From the NCBI GenBank assembly GCA_002803225.1, contig NXFV01001877.1:1-39247 (forward strand): a stretch of DNA of 39,247 bases, in the 5' to 3' direction. Positions 10,354-20,627 of this stretch are shown one piece after another (the stretch's first letter is position 1; each line of letters opens with the position of its first letter). The position numbers were made by a program, and so were the translations under genes. The DNA is from Gamarada debralockiae (taxonomy: Eukaryota; Ascomycota; Leotiomycetes; Helotiales; Hyphodiscaceae). The notes beneath the pieces were generated by a model that saw nothing but the letters and a program-made list of their open reading frames with translations, was not told the DNA's origin and searched no databases.

Positions 10354-12989
10354 ATGAGCGAGGGAGATAGCAATCAAGAACCAATTGATTCGACTTTAAC
10401 GCCAGAGGAAGCCAGCCGCATAATACACTCGCATCGCAAAGTTCGCTATGGTGAGCTCAGGCCTCCTTCCGGTCGCCCAGAAAAAATCTTCCCCTCTACC
10501 CCTCTCCTTCGCTGTCCACGTACTGAAAATTTGCATAGGCACTGCTTGCTGGCCTTGTCGGCAGCGCAAAGTGAAATGTGATAATAAACAGCCTTGTGAG
10601 AATTGTGTGAAGAGAGATCATGCAGGTCTCTGTTCGTACAACCCGAAGAATGCCAAGGCGTCGGCGGGGTCGGTTGCTGGAATTAAAAGGCCACGATCTC
10701 CTGGGACTGGCAGCGACAGTTCCTTCAAGAAGGAAGATGACCGCTGGCCAAGAACTACCGGTACGTCCCATTTCACAAGACTACCAGATGTCATAGCTCA
10801 TATCCGCGGGGTCTGGATCAACCAAGGGTCTCTCGCTCGTCGAGGACCCCTTATCCTGGCTCCCTTGGCACGTGATTCATATCCCCTCTTCATAACATCC
10901 CGAGTATCTCCGAATGGTAAGACTAACCAAGGCTCTCAGATGATGATGACCCTAATGAATCCAGGTATCTGGGTCAGAATAGTATCGCTGCGTTCCTGAG
11001 CGAAGAGACCCGAGTTGGAGAACCCTCAGCGGATGGCGAACAAGATGTTATAAGAAAAGATATCATGCCAATACTGGGATTGCAGATATCATCTGCGCCA
11101 TATCCCTTCATGTCCAAAGAACATATGGACAAGATACGGCACGACATTGGTACTGCACTGCCATCAGACAGAGACGTCCTCAAGTAAGTTTCAGTTGCTT
11201 CGACGGATTCAGCTCGTGGGACCTTTCGGTCTTCCAAAGTCCCACTTTCTTGTCCAAGCTAATGACTGCCAGGACATTTCAAATTTACAAACAGATCGTC
11301 CAGCCTTTCTGGGGCCTCCTCATCGACATCGAGGATTTTGAGTCCAAGCTATGTATCTATCTGGAGGACCGAATTTCAAGCGCGAAGCACCCAGCACCGA
11401 CAGGCAAGGGTGTATCATCCGCTTGGTTAGGAATGCTGTTTGCTGTGCTCGCTGTGGCTACGAACTACACCGAACTCTCCTACCACAAACGAGTGGCAAC
11501 CTCACAAGCATATGGTAAGAACGTAATGAGTGGTTGAAACAGTTTAACTGATGTGGGATGGTAGTGCAAACGTCCTTCCACTGTCTAAGGCTGTCGAATT
11601 TCTTGATTCGGCCGTCGTTAGAGTCGCTTCAGGCTCTCTTGATCTTGGGGTTAGTGTTGGCAAATGACATGAAAGCTGAAGCGTCATGGGCTTTGATCGG
11701 CCTCACGTGTAGGCTTGCGCAGGCCTTGGGGTTACATCGAGGACCACACGAAAATGCTCGGATACCTACACCTGCAACAAACGACTTGCCTCGGAGGAAG
11801 CTTTGGTAGCTTGACCCCTTTTAGAAAGTGGTACCAACAACTGACAAATATGAAGGTGGACCATAGTATGGCAAGATAGCTTACTCTCCTTGTCCTTCGA
11901 TCGCTCCCCAATAGCCGTGATGACGCGATGTCAGCTACCACTCGGCCCTACAGCCCTAACAGAAGGCTTCAGTTATACCGAAGCAATGTATCACCTCTGC
12001 CAAAAGATTCTCCAATCCGTCAATAATGACAGCAACTCCCAACCCGAATTCAACCAGATCATAGCAGACTGCATCGACGTTGAGAACATTCGACAGCAAG
12101 TCCGGCCTTCTTTGCGGCTGAAAGAAGCATGCAAAACAGTACAAGATCGACTGCAGTACTATGCCATTCGCCTTCATACCTCTTTTGTTGTTTCAGTACT
12201 GTGTCGCCCATCACTTCGCAGAGGCGAAAGCATCGGAATGGACATCACTCAGAAGGCGGTGCTGGCAGAGAAGTGCAAGCAAAATTTGACAGAAACAGTA
12301 AGGATGTACCTCAAAATGCACTCGCTCAGCGTCATTCCAACTCGGTCGTGGGCTTTCACATACCATGGACTCTCATCAGCGGTGCTACTCGGCATCCTTG
12401 GCGAGACGAAGACCGACCCTGAAGTCAGGCAACTGCAGGGCAACTTAATCTCAGCGTTGTCGGTAACGGCTGCAAAAGAACAAACCGCAAATCTCCCAAA
12501 GTCGGACAAAGATATCGAGTTGAGTGGACCATTGTCAAGAGCGTTGGCAGCGTTGAAAAACATCTACGACCATGGCTGGGTGGTTGAAACGAAGTCCAAC
12601 GCTATGCCAGAAGGGCAACTGATGCTACAAAATCAGGACCAGAGTCAGTTCGAACAGCAGCAGAATGCCGCAATTGCTATGGCTTCGATGCAGAATGGGA
12701 TGATGCCTTCGTGAGTGCACCCGAACGTGGACAAAACAACCTGCTGACCAGAATTTTAGGTTAGATTATACGCAGCAGCAAATGCCAGTCACGGCCCCTG
12801 AAATTACATCTGCCGAACAAACGATGAATATGTCACCTATGGATTTGTTTGATTCGATATTTTGGGGTAAGTTCTGCATTCTCTGGGTAGCTGCCACACG
12901 GTCGCTGACTGATTGCAGATCCGTACCCAACAAACGGACTGGATCCGATAGGCTTTGACTACACTCAACAGCTTTATCCTCAGTTTTGA
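10354..12989 (+). CDS. Zn2Cys6 fungal-specific transcription factor
   Basis: This is a nuclear DNA-binding regulator with a Gal4-type binuclear zinc cluster. Exons: 10354-10450, 10539-10760, 10940-11183, 11273-11514, 11565-11805, 11856-12710, 12760-12866 and 12919-12989, giving 692 residues. All introns have GT/AG ends and consistent phases. The zinc cluster CX2CX6CX5CX2CX8C (ACWPCRQRKVKC to GLC) starts at about residue 36, after a short acidic N-terminus, and is followed by a basic linker (KRPRSP). The middle homology region (Fungal_trans) runs through exons 4-6, including the typical SWALIGLTCRLAQALGLHRGP and FDRSPIAV. The C-terminus is Gln/Met-rich and ends in two DYTQQ motifs, a likely activation region. 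Intron 2 (179 nt) is longer than the rest and could hide an unrecognised exon. Targets cannot be inferred. Confidence 0.9.
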
Positions 12990-13690
12990 CCTGATTGATA
13001 TTATTCGTACGACTTATATAGTGACCAAATGAAAGAATTACTATCAGCAAAGTTGTATTAATCACGTGAGAATAGTTTCGTACTTGATTTTCCATGGAAC
13101 TTTTCCATACATTCCCGACTTACCCCTCTTCCCCAGATCCAATATTTCAAGCCTCATTGTCATGAGTCGCCGCTCACTGCAAGTTATTAGACACATCAAC
13201 GCCTGATCACGTGTAGTATCCCTGCACTTTGTCGGAATCCAATGATGAGCCTGCTTGCGTATGCAACCCTAAGCTGCGGCTTATCTTCGACCAACTCACC
13301 CGATGAGGCGTCTAAACAGCCTTAAAGATAACTGACAGATTCACTTCATTTGGATCCTAAGTGGAAGGTCGATCTTTTTATTTTCTACCCTTTCCGTGAG
13401 AGTCACTATCACGCCGACGAATTACGCTTCTTCCAAAGACTAACCTACCAAGTCTTTGCCGTGATCAACAGTGGATAAGGTGACTACTTCCCTAATTCTT
13501 CTAAACTTCACTCAGGCTCTTCATTTTGCCTTCCATCTAGCTATCTCGAAGCTAATAAACATAACCACTAATCAAAGATAGCGGCAGCAGTAGCATCTTC
13601 GATAGCAATTATAATTACGTCGATAACGGGGCATAAGCCACAGAACAGCATTTTCTTCAGCAAATTCGGACCTTCCTACACCCGATACCG
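12990..13690. other. Intergenic
   Basis: This stretch holds the 3' region of the transcription factor and sequence without a supported gene. I see no RNA gene, repeat or domain. Confidence 0.5.
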
Positions 13691-15180
13691 GGGTTACCTT
13701 ATGGCTTCACATAGCCCTCATGCTCGTTACGCCACTCTTCCTCTGCCCACTCATCTTCGTCCTAAAAAAGCGGAATCATTCCTAGTTCATCGCTTCTAAA
13801 GTCATCACGCTCACGCAGTATTAGTTAGGGGTGACTTTGCGTTCTTCTAACGGCATAGGGTTCATTTACTATCTTAGAGTATATTGGGACACCTCCCCGT
13901 TCTCTTATCAGTCGCATGCCTGTCACTTTCCATCTGCCGCTAAAACGCGCCAAGCCCCTCATCCAGATCCAAATCCAACGACAAGCTTCTAAAGATATTT
14001 CAACGAATCATTCAAATTGCGTTCCCATTCCTACCTTACATCGAAATCGCTCTAGGAATCATCGCCTTGTATGTTCCCTCACCGCAACTATCCCACTCTC
14101 TCAAACACTCCCAACTAATCAGTCCATAGATGCAGATCAGGATTCTGCGCATATCCATACACACGGCAATGTTTCGGTCACCTTGGAATCGGCAGTCTCT
14201 ACCTTCTATGCTTCTCGCCCTGGGCAATTCTCGTCATCTCTGACGACTATACCTCCATGGGACTGAGATCAGAGACCTTAGATGCTGTATTGCTTGTGCC
14301 TTGTGGCTTGGGGCTCTCTTGTGAAGTCCAACACCTAGCCCGTATCTCTGGCGTGATGTCGCTGATGCTCACTCCTACATTGTAGGTTTTGGTCACGTAA
14401 GTGCCATTACTGCACATCAAGCTCACCAGAAACCCATGATGCATAGTCCTAATGGCGAACAGCCATGGGGCTACTCATGTGACGACGAATCACTACAGCA
14501 CGTCTTCCTAGGCATATTCACTTTCATCGCCGTCGTTCTTGGCGCATGGCTGTTAACTGGTGCCAACGGAAGACTGAGACGTAACATCTTTCCTAGTCTC
14601 ATCAGTACACCGCCTATCCCACCTCCATTCTCACGTTATCCACCTTCCAAAACCCAGAACTCATACTGACATAGCAGCAGGTCTCCCTAACAGCAGGATA
14701 AGCCTTCCTCTCACACCCGGCAAAGCCCAGCCACATCCTGAGCTCCTTACATCAAGCGCTTGGTTTCCTCTATATTTGGATAGGAATCTGCCGCGTTTTC
14801 GACGTGGTGTTCTTCACATATCTCCCTTTAAAACAAGATGCTAGGGATGGGATTGGACTGCAGGGATCTTGGAACACACTAGCAAGCATTTTGGACATCA
14901 CCGTGGTGATCATCACGATGTTCGCGAACGAGGAACAAGCAAGAGTATTGGAAGAATGGGAATTGCGTACTTCGAGTGTGTTTATGGTGCTTTTGGCTGC
15001 TGGGATGGGGCTACGGGCTGTGAGTTGATCGTTCTGCTGAGATTTTGGGATTGATTGCAAGATAGTGAGCTGTGCTGACATTCTGGCAGATCTTTCTGTT
15101 ATCGCTATTCTAGCAGCAAGTAGCAATGAGAGACAAGGACGAGCAGAGTATACGAGGGTCGAGATGGAAGACGAGGATTG
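13691..15180 (+). pseudogene. Degraded multi-pass membrane protein gene, possibly Ytp1-like
   Basis: Hydrophobic coding-like pieces lie in order on the plus strand but in changing frames. They are TLWLHIALMLVTPLFLCPLI followed by VLKKR (about 13700-13775), FLPYIEIALGIIALYV (about 14025-14080), WRDVADAHSYIVGFGH (about 14348-14395), SLQHVFLGIFTFIAVVLGAW (about 14490-14550), and a longer run from GFLYIWIGICRVFDVVFFTY (about 14760) through SILDITVVIITMFANEEQAR to LLAAGMGLRA (about 15017). After a GTGAGT...GGCAG intron-like segment, an acidic end (EYTRVEMEDED) appears, but one base out of phase. The arrangement loosely recalls fungal DUF2427/Ytp1 proteins; this is a guess. Stops and shifts between the pieces exceed what plausible introns explain, so it is called a pseudogene. 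Confidence 0.35.
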
Positions 15181-16262
15181 AATTTGAGATCAAACGTCAT
15201 CGCAACTGGCAGCGACCTCCGAGGGCATTGTTGTAACAGCATTACAAGCCATCCAATTTTACCTCCGCTCTTGTCCCCTTTCCCTTTTTAAAACTTGCCT
15301 ATCAAGTGCAAACCAAGTGGTTGTGTGACCTGTGTCAGAAACTCAGAGCAAGGTTCGCAAGCATTTAGCAACTATCAGGGTCTCCTCTCTGTCAGAATTA
15401 TTGTCAAGCTCTCAAATGCACAGAACAACCCAAAATTTTCTCCCCAATCCGAAGTCACGCCGCCGAGAAAGTCCACTTTGCCAGGTCGCGTGGGGCCATC
15501 TGCTCGTGACTTAGCAAGAATTTCAAGTTTCAACTGGGACTAGCACGATGGCATTCCATTATGGCCTTGTTTCTTACCAAAGTGAACATGGATTGCCTTA
15601 TACTGCCTCCCAGATTACGTTCTCACGTCCCCAAAAACAAACCCTCGACGGCATTTACCACCACCTCAACAACCACCACCCAAGGTCCACCAACAGACGA
15701 AGAACAGTTCTACTTAACATCACAAAAGCAAAGCTACTAACCACACGCCTAACGATGTTAGTACTCACTTTTTTTACACTGGGCTACACGATCGAAGCAA
15801 TGGCCCGTCGTACATGTCCAGAAGGCGACGATATCGTTTTCGATCTGCCTCTTGACCCGGGTGCGTTTAAGCTAAGTCAAGACCCCGAATACTGAGAATA
15901 TTAGAAGATGTGGTAAGGGATATAGATTGATATTTGATGCTCTACGGCTGGGGAGAGGTGGGATTGTCGGAAATGGAAGGGAAGTCGATTGCTGAAACTG
16001 GAGATGGAGATAACGTTGTTGGTCAAAGAATCACACTTCTCGATATTACCGTATTACAAATTATTACGAATTCAACTTCTTGTATAAATAAGAATGTCGC
16101 TTAAAGTCTCCCGAGGCCATGCTGTACACTAATATACGTTGCTGGGGCCAAGTCAAAATCTGAAAGCAACCTAAGTTATGAAACGCTAAACATGGATGGA
16201 CAAGGCAGACAGAGCTGACTCATCTATTACTATCTTAGAAATCTAAAAACGCCGAAAGATAC
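15181..16262. other. Intergenic, small unassigned reading frames
   Basis: One plus-strand frame (ATG at 15548, stop at 15893-15895, 115 codons) is open but has no recognisable domain and carries a His/Asn-rich low-complexity stretch. Another frame across the same bases also looks coding-like (ending about 15720), so neither can be preferred. The rest should hold the 3' end of the MCR1-type gene on the minus strand. I see no RNA gene or transposon here. Confidence 0.4.
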
Positions 16263-17274
16263 TCAAAACTTATGAATTTGGTCCTTCTTATATCCGAGCT
16301 GTTCCAAAATGCCACCCTCGCCACCCCCCGACCATCTTCCCTTGCCCATGAGTGCGACCTCCATTGCCGGCGGCCCACATATGAAGACTTTAGTATCCTT
16401 CTGAGGCCCATCAAGAACATCTTCTAACAACGCCTTTGTGACATACCCCTTTCTGAAAGGTGAACCATCAACAGGATGGCTAACCGTATAGACAGCCTTG
16501 AAGCGCCCCGGGAAGCGCTTCTCAAAGTCGTCGAACTCCTTCTTCAAGAGCAAATCTGCATCACTATTGATCCCATGGATGAGTGTGATACAAGTTTTGT
16601 CCTCCGGGTTAAGGAGAATCCCTTGCGTTAATTGGTATATGGGTGTGATGCCCGCGCCCCCGGCTATCATGGTGATGCGTGGGTACGCGTTGGGTTTCCA
16701 GGTGTAGCCTTTCAGTACCGTTGCGAACAATAGAGAGTCTCCTGGGCTGAGGGAGTGAAGATACGTGCTTGCTTTGCCGTTCGGGTATCGCTTCACCAAA
16801 AGATCCAACGAGCCGGGCTCATCTACCACTGTCTCAGAACGTAGAGCATTGTGAAGTCGGTTAGGGGGAACTTACCTAAGGCGCTCACAGGGGTGTAGGG
16901 TCTCAAGACCGGAAACCATCGACCCTTAGGCCAGGATACAGTCAATACGGACGCTGCGTCTATCAGCAACCATCTCACCCCATCTCAGCGATTAGGAACA
17001 CACAAGTCAAAGTAAGACCGCTTCTGGCTTCGGAATTGGGAAAAGCAAAGCGCAAACGCTTGGTGTTGTGGTTTATATTTTCCGAACTTTCTAGACGTAG
17101 AGACTGGCCACGTATACCTGAGAAGACGTTTGGTGGTGATGGTGATGGCGACTCGGCATATACATCGCGGATGAGAAAGGACTTCGTGACCCATGCTCCG
17201 AGACCCAAGACAGCGATGGCACCAGCGACGGCAGCGATTGGGCGTTTGGGTCGCAAAATCTGGTATGCTGACAT
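16263..17274 (-). CDS. MCR1: NADH-cytochrome b5 reductase, mitochondrial MCR1 type
   Basis: This flavoenzyme passes electrons from NADH through FAD to cytochrome b5 and other one-electron acceptors; the family protein sits in the outer membrane and intermembrane space of mitochondria. Exons (minus): 17274-17004, 16959-16876 and 16822-16263, giving 304 residues. Introns of 44 and 53 nt have GT/AG ends and matching phases. The N-terminus has basic residues and a single membrane anchor (AAVAGAIAVLGLGAWVTKSF, about residues 14-33). The FAD motif RPYTPVS lies near residue 113, the NAD-binding GGAGITPIYQL in the middle, CGPPAMEVA near the end, and the family C-terminus LGYKKDQIHKF is intact. Length fits the family. 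It is transcribed divergently from the DUF1772 gene across 575 bp. For intron 2, the acceptor at 16823 was chosen because it gives the family-like ALDEPG. Confidence 0.93.
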
Positions 17275-17849
17275 CTCGCTTCTAGGAATGTGATGAGGAT
17301 TGTTGTAGCGCAAGAAGAGGTAGGAGGGGTATGCGGATATGTGTGACTTGGCAGGCGACCTTTTATATGTAGCGAGGCCTGGCTTATCTCCTCTGTTCTG
17401 AAACACGGGGGCCGGGGGTCAACAAGCGAAGGCCGAAGGATGGAAGCCAAGGAAGATCCGTGGAGTTGGATGGGGTGATTTGCTGCGTATGATTTTGTGG
17501 TATGATTTTTGTCCCTGACGATCAACCAGCTTCTCAAGCCTCCACTCACCGTACTCACCAAGTCTCCACTCATCTGTCACCCCATCTCCGTGCGGGATCG
17601 CGGTCTCTGGCGAGTCCGAAGCTAATAAAAAAAGAGGCTGCGGTCCAAGCTCAACAACGGACAAGCGAAAGTCCGAATGCCGCATGAACTTCTACAAGAC
17701 GCTTAATTCAATATAAAAGCTCAGTTAGAATCTCACACACAGGCTTCTTACCTTCAAGAAATTTCCGTCGCCTCATTGGCAGATATAATAACATACCAGC
17801 GTTTAATTTCCTGAAATATTTCTGCTTAAGCACGCAAAACTTCAATATT
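17275..17849. promoter_or_regulatory. Shared divergent promoter region
   Basis: The two ATGs point away from each other across 575 bp, so this stretch carries both promoters. No specific factor site can be assigned from sequence alone. Confidence 0.5.
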
Positions 17850-18426
17850 ATGGCCACGTCCTCGATTCCGTTCCGCGTAGCTCAAGCAACGGGTCTTTTG
17901 GGAGCAGCATGGCTCTCTGGTACACAATCTCCCCCCATTCAAGACCCCACCTCGTTGCTAACTTCCACCAGGAAACATCGCAGCCCTATCCCTCATTTCC
18001 GTCCCCGCACTCAACAAATCACAATCACATGACTCCGTTCCCTCCAGTACTCTGACGCGGCAATGGAAATACACTTTCGAAGCAGGAAAGTCTCAGAATC
18101 CGCCCATAGCAGTATCCGCAGCTGCCTCGTTTTCCTACTTGGCTTGGTCGGTCCGCTTGCTGCCAACGAACAGCGCCCGACTTTATGGTACTGCGGCAAT
18201 TTTGACGATTGGTATTGTTCCGTGGACGATTCTTGCGATGGACCCTACAAACCAAAAACTGTTGGCGAAGGCGGAAGAAGCGGTTAGTGCGAAAAGCAAG
18301 GGAAATGGAATGGAGAATGAGAAGGAAGTTAGCGATTTGTTGAAGAAATGGACATTTCTTAATGGGATCCGGAGTTTACTACCTCTGCTGGGCAGTGCTG
18401 CTGCTGTTGTCGCTGTTTTGTCATGA
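17850..18426 (+). CDS. DUF1772 small membrane protein (anthrone-oxygenase-like)
   Basis: Exons 17850-17919 and 17972-18426 (intron of 52 nt, GT/AG) give 174 residues, the usual size of fungal DUF1772 proteins. Four hydrophobic segments are visible: an N-terminal one with ATGLLGAAWLSGNIAALSLI, then IAVSAAASFSYLAW, GTAAILTIGIVPWTILAM, and a C-terminal LLPLLGSAAAVVAVL. The segment order and the WTILAM...NGIRSLLPL layout are those of the family that includes anthrone oxygenases of polyketide pathways. No polyketide synthase lies nearby, so a biosynthetic role is not supported here; most family members are uncharacterised. The Lys/Glu-rich loop between the last two helices is probably soluble. Confidence 0.82.
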
Positions 18427-20627
18427 GAATTTGTCGGTTTAATTGGAGCCTGGAGAACTGATTCTAACGCCGTAATGGTGGATTCAAGGGAAAGGCATTT
18501 TGTTGTGGAGATAGATGAGGGTGTAGCTTGAGATATATTAACTTTGTTATCTGGAACTGAGGGGAGAAAAAGGAGGAAATTAAAAGAAGGAAATCAATCA
18601 GCGTGTAGGATTTAAAACTTGGACAATAGATCGTGGAGTTGCGATAATGGAGCTGGATCTGGATCGAACACTTAACATTTCTCAAACTGATGAAATCACT
18701 TGCGCATCTCACTTTTGAAAGATTTACCAGTGAGTAAGTTAATTCATTGCTGTAGCATTTGGTAACCCAAGCAACAAACAACCCGAGAAGCACTGCATGT
18801 TCTTCTCATTCCTCGTTCAGATTCTCTTATCGTCTAGGATAGCTGCACGCATGACCAGTCGCAACAACCCACCTAAGCTGGTGTCGTCGCCGGGGTATAC
18901 ATGCTTCCATCTTGGATCAACATGCATGCCATACTGGCACTTGTCAACGTAGCAATACGGCTTGGAATGAGTGCTGAGAGCGCAGCCGCAGCCTTGGCGA
19001 TCTTGCCTGCAATCAAAGATTCCTGTTTCATCGTCGGAATCTTGACAGCTCCCGATCCTCAAGCTCACTTGGCCACGCGCCGCCTTTGCTCACGCTGGCT
19101 CAGGCCCGGCTCAGCTCCGGCTAGGTCTACTCATGTCTGCTTGCCATGTTTACTCGCCGCAGCACAGTTAAAAATGCGTCTCACCAGAAATCGTCGACTT
19201 TTGACGAGGCCGAGAGAAACCTCCTCTCCTCACCAGAGGTCCCAAATCGATCACCACTCTACACAGCCTCTGCCTGCCAGAACTCACCCCCCGACCGTCA
19301 TCCCCTTCTGGTTGTCTTCATGCAAAATGTGAAAATATCCACATGCGGGGACGATTTCTGCGTCATACTTTGGGGTGTTTTGCGTTCCCTAATTCGTTTT
19401 GGCCAGGGCTTCGGACTCTATACATGGTCGTCTCTCTCTTGCCTTTGCATCGTTCCTCTCCCATTTTCTCTCCCATCTCTCTAATCCTTTCCTTATCTCT
19501 CTAGTAAGGCCTCTCTTTCTCGTTTCCACTCCAGATATTTACATTCACACATGCACAACTCTACACACTGTAAGCACCAAGGAGGCAAATGGAAGATGGA
19601 GAGGACTACATCCAGATGAACAGATAGGGGCAGCCTAAGGGACAGGCTCTCCGAGGACAGATCCGGGATTAATAGTAATCCCGTTCATAAAGACCTTGGT
19701 CCAAGTAATAAACCGCGGTACGCTGCGATAATAGATACTTGGAAAGCGTATGTTGTTAACATTACAAAGTCGAGGTTAGGATAGCAAGCAATAACACGAC
19801 TTAGGTATAAGAGGAAATACCCAGGCTCAGATCCACACAATATGGAAGACACGAAGCACTTCGCTAAAGCAGTCGGACGCTCAACCCCGGCAGCCAGATA
19901 CAGTGATAAATAGGCCAACGGTGGAACTGATACGGAAAAAGATTCGAAAATTCATGTCGGAATAGTAGTGGGAGACTAACCTTATCCATCCTATAGAGGT
20001 CTACGACTTAATAGCTCTTGTAAGTGCGCGTGCGAGCCTGCCCACTCCAAAGTACTAATTCATAATGTTTTGCTAACAAGTGATAAAGTACATAAAGAAC
20101 GTGCTCAGGTATTACATTTCAGCATGACTACTATAATTATGTTCACTAAGGATACCGCGTAGATTTGAGTGCCCCGTTGAAGATGCACTACTATACTTCT
20201 GCAAGGTTACAGGAAATATGCAAGGCGGGGTTCAAGTTTAAGTACCAAGCCTAAAGTGGAAATAGAAGGACATTTTTAGTGCTAACTATCTCTAATAAGA
20301 CCTCGTTTGTATGGTTGCGTGGAAAGACGGAAAACCCGAGATTAAGATAAAGACTAAGATGGATACGACAACTGGATATGTGCCACGTCTGAGGCCATCT
20401 TACGGACCATGGAATGCGGTACCTAGAAGATGACATTCTTGGAGGCTCTGGGGCATACATGATATTGCTTGAAACAGGATGAGTGCACCCAGGTGGCCCA
20501 ATGGTTAATTTGTTTTCAGCTTGACTTGAACTGATCATATAATCTTTGAACGAGCTGAATGTGGCTATACGGTAGATTCTTGGAGGCTATGGATATTTCA
20601 TCAGAAAGCGACTCTATAAATGTTATA
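18427..20627. other. Intergenic 2.2 kb, orphan promoter-like tract and stop-rich sequence
   Basis: No gene is supported. A pyrimidine-rich tract lies at about 19426-19510. From about 19625 to 20560 the sequence is full of stops in all frames and may be old degenerate transposon DNA, but I cannot name it. A minus-strand frame at 18817-19068 is Cys-rich (seven Cys in its first half) without a signal peptide; its coding status is doubtful. Confidence 0.4.
19426..19510 (+). promoter_or_regulatory. CT-rich core-promoter-like tract without a downstream gene
   Basis: An 85-bp stretch is dominated by CT on the plus strand (TCTCTCTTGCC... to ...TATCTCTCTAG). CT-rich tracts of this kind commonly precede transcription starts in filamentous fungi. 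The next ATG (19589) opens a frame of only 12 codons (MEDGEDYIQMNR) before TAG at 19625-19627, then unrelated stop-rich DNA begins. A gene may have been cut off here. Confidence 0.35.

Noticed and set aside
15548..15895. Plus-strand open frame of 115 codons
   Set aside because: Low-complexity His/Asn stretch and a competing frame; no recognisable domain.
18817..19068. Cys-rich minus-strand frame, possible small secreted protein
   Set aside because: It has no signal peptide, no intron structure and no family match. The opposite strand is also open, so coding status cannot be supported.
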